DNA of 64,000 nucleotides. Origin: Ceriagrion tenellum (lineage: Eukaryota > Arthropoda > Insecta > Odonata > Coenagrionidae). Each line of letters begins with the position of its first letter. Position 1 is the stretch's first letter. Both the position numbers and the translations under genes were made by a program. The stretch is taken from NCBI GenBank assembly GCA_963169105.1, contig OY720634.1, forward strand, positions 119,324,430-119,388,429. The letters run 5' to 3'. The notes below the pieces were generated by a model. The model did no database searches. It saw only the letters and a program-made list of their open reading frames with translations, and was not told where the DNA came from. Positions 1 to 11,734 of the stretch are shown here, piece by piece.

Positions 1-60
1 GCGAAGAAGCCTCGGCTGTCGCGTTTATAATATGTCTTCTTGTATTTCTTGCTCCGTGGA

Positions 61-484
61 GGTGTGTGAAAAATATGTTTACCATTTAGAACGTATTTTT
101 TAATATGAATGACTTTATCGATACTTAAACCCTTTTAGAATGTTCGTTTTTTTGACATATTTCTTGTCCATATGTGGGTTTAAATTCCAATACATATCTA
201 TGCCTAAGCAGGTCCATAAAATGTAAATATTGTTTGCCTGAGCGGTACAACCATACGGTGGGTGTACCGTGTACAATCACACCAATACGGATAGGTTTGT
301 GAAAAATATGTTTACCATTGAGAACGTATTTTTGTGGTAAGATGAATCATTAAACTCTTTTGGAATATTCGTTTTTTTGACATTATACATGTCTATTTAC
401 AGATTTAAATTCCAAGACAAATCTATGTCTAAGCATAGTAGGAAAATTAAAATACTGTTTGTCTAAACGCTACAACCATCTAAA
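61..484. repeat. Imperfect tandem duplication, unit about 233 bp
   Basis: Two diverged copies lie head to tail, at about 61-258 and 294-484. Both open with GTGAAAAATATGTTTACCAT, pass through a shared TTCGTTTTTTTGACAT stretch and close on a shared TACAACCAT. The offset is 233 bp at the start and slightly less further on, because of small indels. Neither copy has a coding frame. It may be a local duplication or part of a longer transposable element that begins before the window. Confidence 0.8.
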
Positions 485-3065
485 TTCCTTGACGGATTCT
501 ACCAAAATTTGGCACACGTTTTCCTTAAGAATTAGAAGAAAAAATAAACTATGAAAGAAAATATCAAGGCCCCCGAGTCCCTTTGAAGGCCGTTTTTTTT
601 TAAGAACTTTTACTTCTACAGGTAAGAATTGAATTCGGTGCATAGTTTTATCGTTTACTTTTTTAAATTACTCGCAGTCAAGATATTCGGTAGAAATTTT
701 AATATTGGAAAGACCGAAATTATTGATTTTTTAAAATATTTTATTATATTTTTGTAGTCGATTCAGTTGGGTCTCAAATTTTAATTTTTGGTTTGATTAT
801 CGTAAACCTTTTTCTATTTCAACAATTGAAAATTGTATTTACTGAGCAACTTTGGCATAGATCTCAGATGGGCACTCATCCCCGAGGCATTAACTGCTTA
901 CGTTACCCGATCAGTATAACAGAATTCATGTGAGATTTTATTTACGCTATTTTTCACCTGTTAATCACTGCTGTGAAGCAATGGTATATGTATTTCGAAC
1001 GCCATATTGGGATGGTATTTTGGATCCTATGCAAAAAATATTTTGTCTTCCCTATGTTGAAATACAATTTTCAGTGATATGTAAAACTGAAATACATGTT
1101 TCAACATGAAGAATTCTCCCATTCCATGACAGATTCAAACAAAATTAGGTATACACGTCCTTGAGGTCCCAGAAGAATAAATAGCCGGATAAATTTTTCA
1201 TTCTTTCATCGAGTTCAATTTTTCAATAAAAATTTCTATGCACTGCAGAGAGACCTTATATTAAAAATGATGTATTTACTACACTTACATCAGGTCAAAA
1301 AATCAGCAGCGTGTAGTTTATGTGTATTCTCAAATATTTTTGATAATTAATCATATTGTCACCGCGGTAAATTCTTCGGGATCACAATAGACCTTCCGTT
1401 TTGATGGAGTTTCTAACGTACCGCGTGAAAAAAATGAGTAAATTTAAAGACTTATTGAGATATTTTCATTTGATTACTTACAATTTCTGTCATGTAAATC
1501 TATTTTATTGCACCTTTAATAATGCAATATTTAATTCATGCGTCTCACAGGTGGTGAAATTAAAACTTATATAAACAAGTATGGTCTCTATTATGATTTA
1601 TGAACTATCCCGCTCGCACTACCTTTATCAATCTGCTGAACTGATGTTTTTCCTTCACTAACTAACGCACCCTCCTGCCCTTTATATTGTGAATGACTCC
1701 AGTTGTTAGTCACTTAATCAAATGACTAACTGTCCAACCTACGTATTAATTGTTTCATACAGCTTTCTCTAGTGAAAGTTTCATATTTTAGATTTTTATC
1801 GGATTTACTGCGTATTTTAATACTCCGCCCCTATCCTAAGGAAGTGCTTTATATTATGCTGGACTTTTACTTTTCGATTTATTTATTGAGACTTATGTAG
1901 CTCCTTTAGTTATACTTGTTATACTTAAGAAGTTTGATGGAATCTATTGCGTATTTTTACGTGGTTAGCATAAGAACAGAGCCAACTTTCTGCAATGCGG
2001 AATGCATTGTTCGAATTAATTCATTTTTTAATCCGTTTGAATGTTCGTTTAATGGCATGATTATTATTCATTAACTTTGAATTTTAATTTATAGCGCAAT
2101 GCCGACCTAATTACCTCGATTTAAATAATAGGAGCCTAAGTAGTATGCATGGTATCAACTCTAAATTTTTTCTTCATTACCTATAAATTTCGGAAATTCA
2201 ATCAGAAGGTAATTAAGTTTCCGCCGATTGAGTCGACTAGCCGATTAAAACTTTATTTCAATGTGAAATATACGGGAAATCAATTAAAGAGATTATATTA
2301 AAAATTTTTTTGTAGTCCTCCCTTAAAAAAATAAGAGATCGAAGAGTTAATTGGATTAGGATAATTGGATTGGTCGTGGCGACTGTGATATTTTGAAAAA
2401 AAAAGAATCGAGTTGGAATAGCCCTTTTGTCAAGTAGTGGATTTTACACCATATTATATTACTTCAAACCATCCCGAGCGATGCCATTAAGGGACCCACT
2501 CTATTTCAAAGCACCGTCGCCCGGGGCGGGATTAATTCTTTTAAGTTCCGAAGGAGCGGCGATCGGATTAAACTGTGCCCAAGAGACCGAAGAACGGCAA
2601 ACTTTCAAAAAAGGTGACGTACGATGAAAGTTTGTTTCCTTATCGGATATCTTAATTATTTTTTTTTGTGAAAATCCCGGCTTCAAATTACGAGGATGAA
2701 AACGCACCAAAGTCGTTATCATATTCTGAGGCACGATCTCTATGCAACCATCCCAATGCCTGACTTGCAGAGATTGAGCTCTGTTGCAATGTTCTTGGTG
2801 GAAATGATGATGAAATCATTTGAGAATTTGTGAGGCTAAATTTTTTTCTTAGAGCACATCAGCATAGCATATCTATACAAATAAAATGTAAAATATGAAT
2901 CATGAAAAAAGTAAAATATAGTCTTTTCTAGCTGCGGCTTTTTGTCTCATTGAGTTGGGGAAACCTATAATTTTTAAAAGGAATAGCAATATTTTTTGAA
3001 GTAGTGTACAAGATATGGTGTTGAATCTTCTAATAATATTGCTACTGCTAACTGATTTTTTACTG
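485..3065. other. Non-coding AT-rich stretch
   Basis: I see no gene here. Short overlapping ORFs on both strands near 2.43-2.73 kb have no recognisable motif. A segment at about 485-560 (TGACGGATT, then CCAAAATTTGGCACACG) weakly resembles 1120-1185 (TGACAGATT, then CAAAATTAGGTATACACG). This may be an old dispersed repeat in two copies, too diverged to call. Confidence 0.6.
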
Positions 3066-3870
3066 ACTTATGGCCAGTTGCAAGAACGTTTAGTTATGGA
3101 ATCAATTGTTATGAGATCCTTGATGTCATGGGTCTCATAAAAATATTCAGGTTGCAGGATCACATCAACCAGTTTCGTAACTAATCAACCAATACAATAG
3201 GTCCTGTGTATGCGTCGAATCAATTTACATCTGATTTGATACTACATCCATGCTGATAAGGGTCGTTGGAAACTTTTTCCGTTTTATGCAAATAAAATAG
3301 ACCGAATGTGCATATGTATGCGTTTTTGGATAACTGAGACACTCATCTTATTTGAAATAGTTATTTTTTCCTGGATAAAGGCAAAAAATGAATTTTGAAA
3401 TTAACGCTTTGATTTATCACGGGATTAAATTGGTCATGAATTTCTGGATCCGCTTTACGTTGTTTCGAGTTACGTCGCACTCTTACTTCTTCAACACGCA
3501 TATCCGACGTAAATCGAGCACTTACGGTTGTTAATTCCTTCGAATTTTTGATCTAATATTCCTTTGCTGGATAAATTTCATAATGGTTCACCCTGTGCAT
3601 AATTGATAATGCACATAATGATTATTTAGTCAGAGTAAGCATTCTGGCCATTTATCTCAAAACAACTATTTTATCAGCTAATTCCAACTCAAAGTGGTTC
3701 TACGAGCGCCCGCCATCTTGGCTACTTATGGAGCTCATAACTTCATCCGATAAGTTATGATGCCATTGCTAAAACAATAAATTTATCGAATGTTTCTACA
3801 ACTCTTAATGAACTGTTGGCATGCCTTAGGGGTGCCATAACTCCATGGAATTACTGACCATTACTGAATC
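3066..3870 (+). mobile_element. Dispersed TIR-like element, copy A
   Basis: This segment matches 39862-40318 in several blocks in the same order. The blocks are GTTGCAAGAAC followed by TTTAGTTATGGAATCAA and TTATGAGATCC, then CATCTTGGCTACTTATGG (CACCTTGG... in copy B), then ATCTCAAAACAACT and an end block with CCATAA and ATGGAAT. Copy B shows that the outer ends are inverted (TAATGG-GGTTGCA at the left, TGCAACCGGCCATTA at the right), as in a non-autonomous DNA transposon. Copy A is longer because of extra sequence at about 3200-3580, and its right end is diverged. No coding capacity. I cannot assign a superfamily. Confidence 0.65.
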
Positions 3871-5464
3871 TACGATTTTTTAAGTTCGGCTACTTTAAGA
3901 CGTATTTGCTAAAATTTCGTTTTAATGATTCGAGAGAAAAGAACATCACACCTAAAATTAAGATAAAGGGTAGTTCAAATAAGAAGTGACTCGTAGCAAA
4001 TTAGAGGTGACTTGAAAAAAAGCGATGAGTATATCTGAAATTAGGCCTTGAGGAAGCACCCTGTAATCCGTGAAGGATCCAGTCAGTAGATAACACTCCA
4101 AAACATTCTCGGTAAATGTTCGTGAAACAGGTCCATGGATTGTTCTTCATATTTTGCTTTCCAGGCGTTCCACAGATGTCATTTATACCTCGTTTTAAAC
4201 CTTAAGCTTTGCATTTTCTGTACATACCTCTTTCATTTCCGCACTTTTACAATTATAACGTTCCAAACCGTTTTAAAATCATGTTTTTTCCACTTATTTC
4301 AACTGCGCATCGCGCCATATTACCAAGTTTCAACACTATCCACCAGAGGAATTCTTCATTATTTCACTCCTTATACAATACGAACCCTTATTTATACTAC
4401 AAAAATAACAGCCGAATAGGTCGCCTCGGAGTGACGGCTTGGGTAACGGGGTTCGGAAGTTTTTTTCTGAGATAAAATTTTGAATCACCCGCGCAATAGC
4501 ATCCCCGGAAAACTAAAAAATAGGTATTAAGTATAAGTTTTAAAGTAAAAGTATATGAAGTATTAGGTATAATTGTCACATCTGAGAAACGCTATGATGT
4601 GAAATTTACGCTACCACTACGATATCTGGTGTTTGTACAAAATATCCGAAAATACGAGATGGCCGCCTCGAAAAATCACGTTTTCGGAATGTATTATCTT
4701 CTAATTTTCGTTATTTTTACGAGGGGTCAGAATCATGTTTACCAAACAAATTGAATTTTGTGGACATTACTTCTTCCAATTTTAGTTGAAAACAGCGATA
4801 TATTAGGGTGGAATAAAGGGTTTATCGATGGACATTTACTACATTCTATTACGCATATTTTACAACATTAGATTAAGTTTCGAAAGAGCATGGAAAAGCA
4901 CCCGGGAAAGTTTCTCCTATGCCACGCTATTTTTCTGAAAGGTAAAAATAGCCTTGGTATTCCGTTATTTTTTCGAGCAGGGATACTGGAACTGGATAGG
5001 GATACGATAAATATATCTACCCATGCAAAAATCATTAGTTTTCCTTAATGGTTATACATGTACTTTTTAAAGCGGTCCAGCACTCAAAGTGCTCTATTAT
5101 GTATCAAGAGTGGGTTTAATAGCATTTGAGGAGATTTCGTCAAAACAGGGACCTAAATGCGGACATATCGAAGTATCAAGTGGAAAAATAAGAGAAGAAA
5201 AATGAAAATAATCCTCATTTGAGTTTAAACTCACTCTACCCATGGGACCTTGATATTATGTTGGACCGTATTCCATTCGGAGGGGATGTAGCTGGCTAAC
5301 GCGACCTCGATGCTCTGGTGAGTTAACGCGAATGGTTTAGAGGTTTAGATCCGAGGTAAGTTGTGCGCGGAGTGGTTAATTACTTTGGAAGTAACCGACA
5401 ACTAAGGTTATTTTCACCATTGAGGACAATTTGTTTGTTAAGGATAATAGATATATTATGGAAA
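3871..5464. other. Non-coding stretch, nothing recognised
   Basis: Mixed AT-rich sequence. The overlapping small ORFs at 4.13-4.58 kb occur on both strands and show no domain. No repeat partner was seen within the window. Confidence 0.5.
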
Positions 5465-5705
5465 TGGGGAACGGCGAGGAGAAACCCGGCGTCGGCGTCA
5501 GCCTGATATTCACGAAAGGCGCCTAAAAGTCCTATGTTTGACGTTCCATTTGGAGGACTGAGTACTGCGCTTGAAGTCTTTTCACGCAGAAACCGAGTGG
5601 GAGTCGGGTTTCCACCGAAAAATCTCCGACACTTTGAGGGACCAGATCCCGGACCATCAGTGTGAGGTCATAATTCTAACCACGCTACCAGCTCGATGAA
5701 TGGTT
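5465..5705 (-). mobile_element. tRNA-derived SINE, copy 1 (minus)
   Basis: It is homologous to 37005-37240, with shared blocks including GGACTGAGTACTG, GACGTTCCAT/AACGTCCCAT, and GAAAAATCTCCG-AC/GAAAGATCTCCGTCAC in the same order. In copy 2 the minus strand reads as a tRNA-like head with a box B (GTTCAAATCCC), so the SINE is read from right to left. In copy 1 box B is degraded (GGGATCTGGTCCC on the minus strand) and pol III activity is unlikely. The assignment as a SINE follows from the tRNA-like head plus a shared unrelated body. The exact ends are not defined. Confidence 0.7.
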
Positions 5706-8700
5706 TTCCGTTCTGATAGCCAAAATAAGCCATTCATAATGTCAAGAGTAATAATTGTCGTTGTAATAAACGCAAAAAATAGCTGTTACTAGAACTATTA
5801 TTCAGTACTGTTAGGGATAACAGAGTATAAATGGATGTTCTTTATGTCGTAGCGGCTTAGTTCTATTTTTGAGTTTATATTACTTATAGCATCTTGTTGG
5901 ATATTTACACTGTGTTGATGATCAGTGTTGAACTTTGAGTGAACTAGTAATTTTAATAATAAGTGTAGACTTTTAATTCTGAGAATGCGACGATGTTTAA
6001 AATGCAACACCATTGTCGCTCCACACGTCATTCAATATTACAGATTACTCAATTCCCCGCCATCGAGTTTGCTCCGCAATCAGGATCACGGGCGCATTTC
6101 AATGTAGACCCCGATGCCTTCCCTGGAATTCCATGGGAGGAAATGGCATTTGTTATCGTCTGCATGCCAAATTTGGGGACGAATAATTGCGGGTCCCGGG
6201 GATATCTAGCATGAATACCAAGAGCACATCTATCGCATGGGAAAACTACAAATTTCGGCGCTGACGAGGGAAAACTACGCGAGCTAAGCTCGGGTATTTG
6301 AGTTAAGCTCAGGTTGTTAAAGTCTCCGGCCGTAAAACAAATGCATGGCGGAAGAGGAGAAACGCGACGCAGCGAGACGGATTTGCAGGAAGGCGTCCTA
6401 TAAGGCTTAAAATATCATCCCTGTTAATAGTGAATTATTTGTCAAAAAAGTTTTTTGCATAAGTTATTTTTCCTAAACGAAATACCAAAATATATTGCAG
6501 ATTTTCCTTCAAAAGCAGGAATATTTTACAATATGACCTACCCAATATTGTTTAGAAAAGGGTTAGTATCGCTTATGATAACATGTGTCAATTTTGCTCA
6601 TGGAACAAATTATTTTTCCATAGCTCAGTTCTCTCCATTACAAATTCCTTTCTCATGTACTTCCACATCACCCTTCTTCTCGACTATGCGTGCATTAGGC
6701 ACATTTTCAAATTACACTTTCGTTGGTTTAATCACTATGATTAAATTTCCAATCAAGGGAAATATTGAAGTCAAAGGTCGACAGAAGCCAACGTAGTTTT
6801 CTGCTTATTAGTTGTGTGAAGATACGGCGCGGCGTTGCTGTGAACGGATACTTTTGTGATTCAGATAAATCACAGCGCAGAAACGAGATCATGCACATGA
6901 GCGTAAATGTTAAATTTATGTGTAGAGATTGATGTATAAGAAAAGACTTTTCAGGAGAATTGGAAAGAGTTGGAATCCAATCAGCATTATGTAACTTTTT
7001 GCCGGCGGAGCAATCAAGTTATTTCCATGCATGATAAGAATTTCCGTTTCATATTAAGCTTGAATAAATGTAGTCATAATTATTCAAAGAAGCGGTCACA
7101 AACATCGGGTGAAAGGGTATGGGGAGTGGAGGAGGATAATTAAGGACATGACTTAAATGAAGATAATGCTGTAAAATTAGGCCCCTCTTTTATGATGATT
7201 GTTCAATGCTAACCACTATATGACGTAGACTTTTCGTTAACTGAGAGTTGAGGTTTTGTATTCTGCATCAGACTGCCGTTGATATCAGCGTTATCAATGG
7301 GAGAACGTACTGACTTCAGAACTCATACCGAGAAAATATTCAACCAGAGTATACAAAACGAGGCTCGTGTGTGGTGTTATATTTTGCGTCGCAACCGAGT
7401 GTTTGAAGAATGTGAATTAGTTATCCCAGCTTTTGGATAGGTTGCAAATGTAGACATGGATAAAAATAGGGTTTAGTGGAGACTTGTGAAACAGGTAAAA
7501 AGAGAATAGTGTTTGGGCAGACAAAGGGATTATTGAGTCAGCGACAAGAGGAAAAATGTAGGCAATCGAAAGCCGTAGAGAGCGGGAGATATAGAAGAGA
7601 ATAGTCATCATGGGACGGCATAAACTAGCATCTTGATAGCATTTATAGATAAATGCTTCCGAATTATATGAGCGTAAATATGTGTATTTATGTGGGAGGA
7701 TAATCTCTACTGATGCTGAGTAATTGTAGGAATAAATACTTTTAAAACTATTACTTGAATTCGTACTAATATCATGGCTGATTTATTGAACGGTAGCGCA
7801 CATTCTCTGAGTCGAAACACTTTCATAATTACTGAGTGTTTCACCAAATAAATGATGGGATTGTTGGACAGCACTGCCAAAATTTATCCACACGCAGTGT
7901 CTTTCTCAATGCGTCCTTCGTAGAACTTTTTTTCCAATATTGAATCACAGTAAAACTTTTCTCTCCTATCCGTCTTTCTTCACTGGCCCTGGTCCCATTC
8001 CCTCGCTGATCCAACAATCGATCCTATATCACTCTCTTAAATATTTCGTTCCCCATCTCTGTATATATTATGCCAGTATTTCTACCCTCTGCAAGTTACT
8101 CTTCCTTTCCTGTCGGACCATATCCGACACTTTCTCACTAGCTTTTCTCTTCAACTAGCTTACCCTTTCCTTTCCTTTTTGGATTAAGTCAGAGCAGCAT
8201 GGTCAGTTTTAAAGAGGTAAAGCCGATGTTTTCGAGTGTGGAGATGGGGATAATGGGAGGCAGAGATCGAAGGAGAAGCGTACAAACTCAAGGAACCCCA
8301 AAGGAAAAAATTACACCTTCATTTTCCTTGAACTATCGAAATACGGAACCATCCTTCTCCTCCACGAGCAAAATACTTAATTTGCAAGGGAAAGGCAGAG
8401 AGAACTGATCGCATCGGGGAGGATATCCCGCCGGACGAACGGCTGAATAAGTTTCGACACTTCTCCGACAGGCGGCAATGGAGAGCCCTATGAGATGCGG
8501 AGATGGATCGCCAGGGAAGGGAGAACTTAGAAGATTTTAGAGGTTATGGTGAGGCTGTGATGATGAGGATAATAGGAGGTAGAGATTCGTAGGAGGAGCA
8601 TATTTATTCCTGGAACTCAAGATTGGTGGTCTAAAGGTAGGTTTGAATGAGAATTTTCCAGTCATAAGGTTATACGGAATTTCAAGCCATCATGAAAAGC

Positions 8701-10827
8701 AAGAAGTAAATATAGAAATGTTTATGGTACAAAAACTATGTTTTCACCTCTAAATTTTACCGTCTCTGAAATAAAAAAATGAGTGAATAAAAATACATAT
8801 AGGAATGTAATTTTTTGTAGCTTTGACTTGACTTAAGGCGACGCATCACACCCGCTCGACAGGTCGGATTTGTGATAATTTCCGACCCCAGATTTTTTGT
8901 TTAAGTCTTACGTCATCAACTTGAAATTTTTATAGTATAAATAATAGACCTTTGCCGAGGGAGGCTCGTATCTGAAACATGAAAATTTTGTCCCGGAGCA
9001 TAATTAAACCATCGGGAAAACGGCAAGATGTAGGGTATATTTTTATAAAAACCATTATTTTTATTGACATATCTAAAACTAATGGAGATGTATCAATCCC
9101 TCCTCTATCGGAATGCTAAGTAACAGCCGTCACGGTTGTAAGATAGAATCTGTAATTGGTATATTTCGACAAGCTACCTGAATGGTTTTCAGCCATGATG
9201 TGCTCGGACGGTGATGCAATTAGTTGTCTTCTTTCACAGATCTTATATAAGCGCTGCCTGTACTTACGCGCCGGAGACTTGGCTACAACGTACCGACGAC
9301 TGTTACATTCTGCAAGATTTATCCTGGTGTAAGAGACTCCTGACGTCAAAACGCCTCGATCGGGTGCGAGTGACGCCCTCTTGTGGATTTTCGACAGAAC
9401 TTTTCCTTACCGAAGGGTATGATGCGTCCTCTTAATGTTTTCAAGCTTCACGCTGAAAACACCTCCATAAACAAATATTTTTCATCGATTTCATGGAAAA
9501 TACTACAGTACTGGTTTTAACTGGTTTATTTTTTAAATACATTGAGAAAAAATACTGCATACACAGTTTCATTTCTGACGCTATCTGGGCGTTAATAATC
9601 CCTTATTTTTCAAATAAAATCTCTTTGGAGAGCACAGGCTTACCAAATCCCATGGAAACGGATTTTATCGTTCGAATGTATCTATAAATGTGGGGCTCTA
9701 AGTTGCTGATATTTTTTGTACTAAACAGATACGATATCTTTTCCAAGAGTGAAATCTAATTGATTGTTTATGTATAGTGGTATTTCACTCAATGTCCTTT
9801 GAAAGTGAAATGGGTTGAAGGCTTTATAGTGAACAGAAGGACGAGTTGTATTTCCCACTTGAGTTGTCTTTATTATTTTCGAACAGTTTATGATACTGCA
9901 TTAATCTATCCCGGAAATGAATGCCAGTGGGTGTGGCAGATTGTGCAAGGACACCAGCATGTAAAGAAAAGTCAAAGAAAGAATCCAATGAGATGATGAA
10001 TGTGTTAAATGTTGATCAAATTGGACTCTCGATACAGTGCTCTGTAATGGGGTAGAAAGTCTGACTTCTAAAATTATGACATTTTGAGGTCAAAACCTCC
10101 ATAATATTTAATTCCGAATTCCACTAATTTGTCAATTTTTGTCAAGTTTGTGACGTCACGTGAGGAAATTTCGGAAGAGGAGTCCTCTTTGAAAAAGTCA
10201 CATGATCTTAGTATAGCTATTCACTGAAAAACTCTGTTCCACAGAAAATTTATTTGGTTTAATACTTTTTCATTTAACAAAAATTTGGCATGATGCTACA
10301 AGTTCTACATTTTCCGTATCAATATAGAAGCAGTGAGAGGTTAATTTTTAATGTAATCTTAGCCTAGCTTGTAATTTTTAACTTAACAGTGTCTAGCAGT
10401 TCCTAACCCAGGTCTGGTGGTTTGTTTTCACACCCACTATTTACTCATGACAGATTTTAACTGAGCGCTCTGATGAGCATTGTCATTTTGTGTTAATGTA
10501 ATGGATAATGCTGTTAAAGGTTTAGCCACGGAGCACATATTTTTCCGTAAATCAATCTGCCGCCTAGTTATCTTGTTATAGCAGCTGAAAAAAAACCTCG
10601 AGGCACTCCGAGAATGGCTTAACTTGAGTTTTCTACGTAACAAGCTACCTCTGACGCCCATTAACCGATCACCGCAAATGATGCAAAACATTTCCTTTTA
10701 CAAGTTTACGTTGGCCATTCTTCACACTGTATGCGATTCGTCTAGCAAATTATTGAAATAGCATGCAGTGTTACGTGATTGTTTTACTTAGCTGACGAAT
10801 GCTTAGACATATTCAATTGTTTCGTAA
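5706..10827. other. Long non-coding stretch
   Basis: No gene or element can be supported. There is a diverged local duplication of about 35-60 bp at 8245-8300 and 8570-8625 (GGATAATGGGAGGCAGAGA against GGATAATAGGAGGTAGAGA). Near 6.28-6.33 kb a short repeat of GAGCTAAGCTC/GAGTTAAGCTC occurs. An ORF on the minus strand at 10437-10691 has a weakly zinc-finger-like start and is treated as a finding, not a gene. Confidence 0.5.
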
Positions 10828-10914
10828 AATATCTTACCAAAAGTTAATCTTACAAAACCTTACCAAATCCAATAAAATCTTACCAAAACCAATAAAAATC
10901 TTACCAAAAGTTAA
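10828..10914 (+). repeat. Short tandem array of TCTTACCAAAA-type units
   Basis: Five or so units built on ATCTTACCAAAA, with AGTTA or CCAATAAA linkers, follow each other. The unit length varies between about 13 and 22 bp. This is visible directly. No function is suggested. Confidence 0.85.
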
Positions 10915-11568
10915 AGATCCTTTTCTTATTACGGTAATGCATGCTAAATTAACCTACCTCCTTGCCTGAAAGTGTTGAACGGATCTTTTTTGATGTAGTA
11001 AAGTCGATGGGATGGGAGGTTAACTTGTGGATGGTGCGAATGGATGAGCTTAAAAGTCGATGGATTGAACGAAAATTTCTGGTTAGTGTCCATCTAGTGA
11101 ATGATTTAAATAAATATTGAATTGGCCAGGGAAAACGACCAATTGTATATGTGGAGGTCATGGCAGATACTGCCAATGTTCTTGTAGAGCAACTCCAGAT
11201 ACTTCCGCCTTCACATAATGAGGCTCTTTCTGAGGTGGTATCGGAAATCGGTTGCTTAAATTGTACAATAAATTGAAAAAAGCTATTAAAACTTATGAAC
11301 CAACTGTGACATAAAAAAACTTAAAAATCAAAATAAAGATGGAACGTCGGTAAAAATGACATAATATGCCGATTAAATAATAAAAATATATCACAGAAGA
11401 TCCTACTATCTATATAATTCGTCTTTTTGATATTCTCTCAGTTTTAAGAATTTCAAATTATACATATATATTGATTGTGACCGCGGATATATCGATAGCA
11501 CACTACGTTCACACGGTTATTTTATAAAGAAAATGGTTCCAGGCTTGACTTTGTGGAAGTAATTCATA

Positions 11569-11734
11569 GTAACTTAAATAAAACTTTGTATACTCCACTA
11601 TAGGTTTAATAACACGACCCGGGTTTCGACACTTCGTGTCATCTTCAGGCCACCCTAAAGATGACACGAAGTGTCGAAACCCGGGTCGTGTTGTTAAACC
11701 TATAGTGGAGTATACAAAGTTTTATTTAAGTTAC
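11569..11734. mobile_element. Near-perfect hairpin carrying a hammerhead-like motif
   Basis: The left arm at 11569-11645 and the right arm at 11658-11734 are reverse complements over 77 bp with one mismatch, around a 12-bp spacer. On the minus strand the left arm reads CCTGAAGA, T, GACAC-GAA-GTGTC, GAAA, then CCCGGGTCG (11615-11649). This is the order CUGANGA, stem II, GAAA, self-complementary stem III (ACCCGGGT), GUC that defines a hammerhead core, with one extra U after CUGANGA. In the right arm the box is CTAAAGA, with a conserved G changed. Beyond the motif both arms run through CTATAGTGGAGTATAC and AAGTTTTATTTAAG. No ORF. Likely two inverted ends of a Penelope-like or similar retroelement; that identity is inference. 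Confidence 0.75.
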
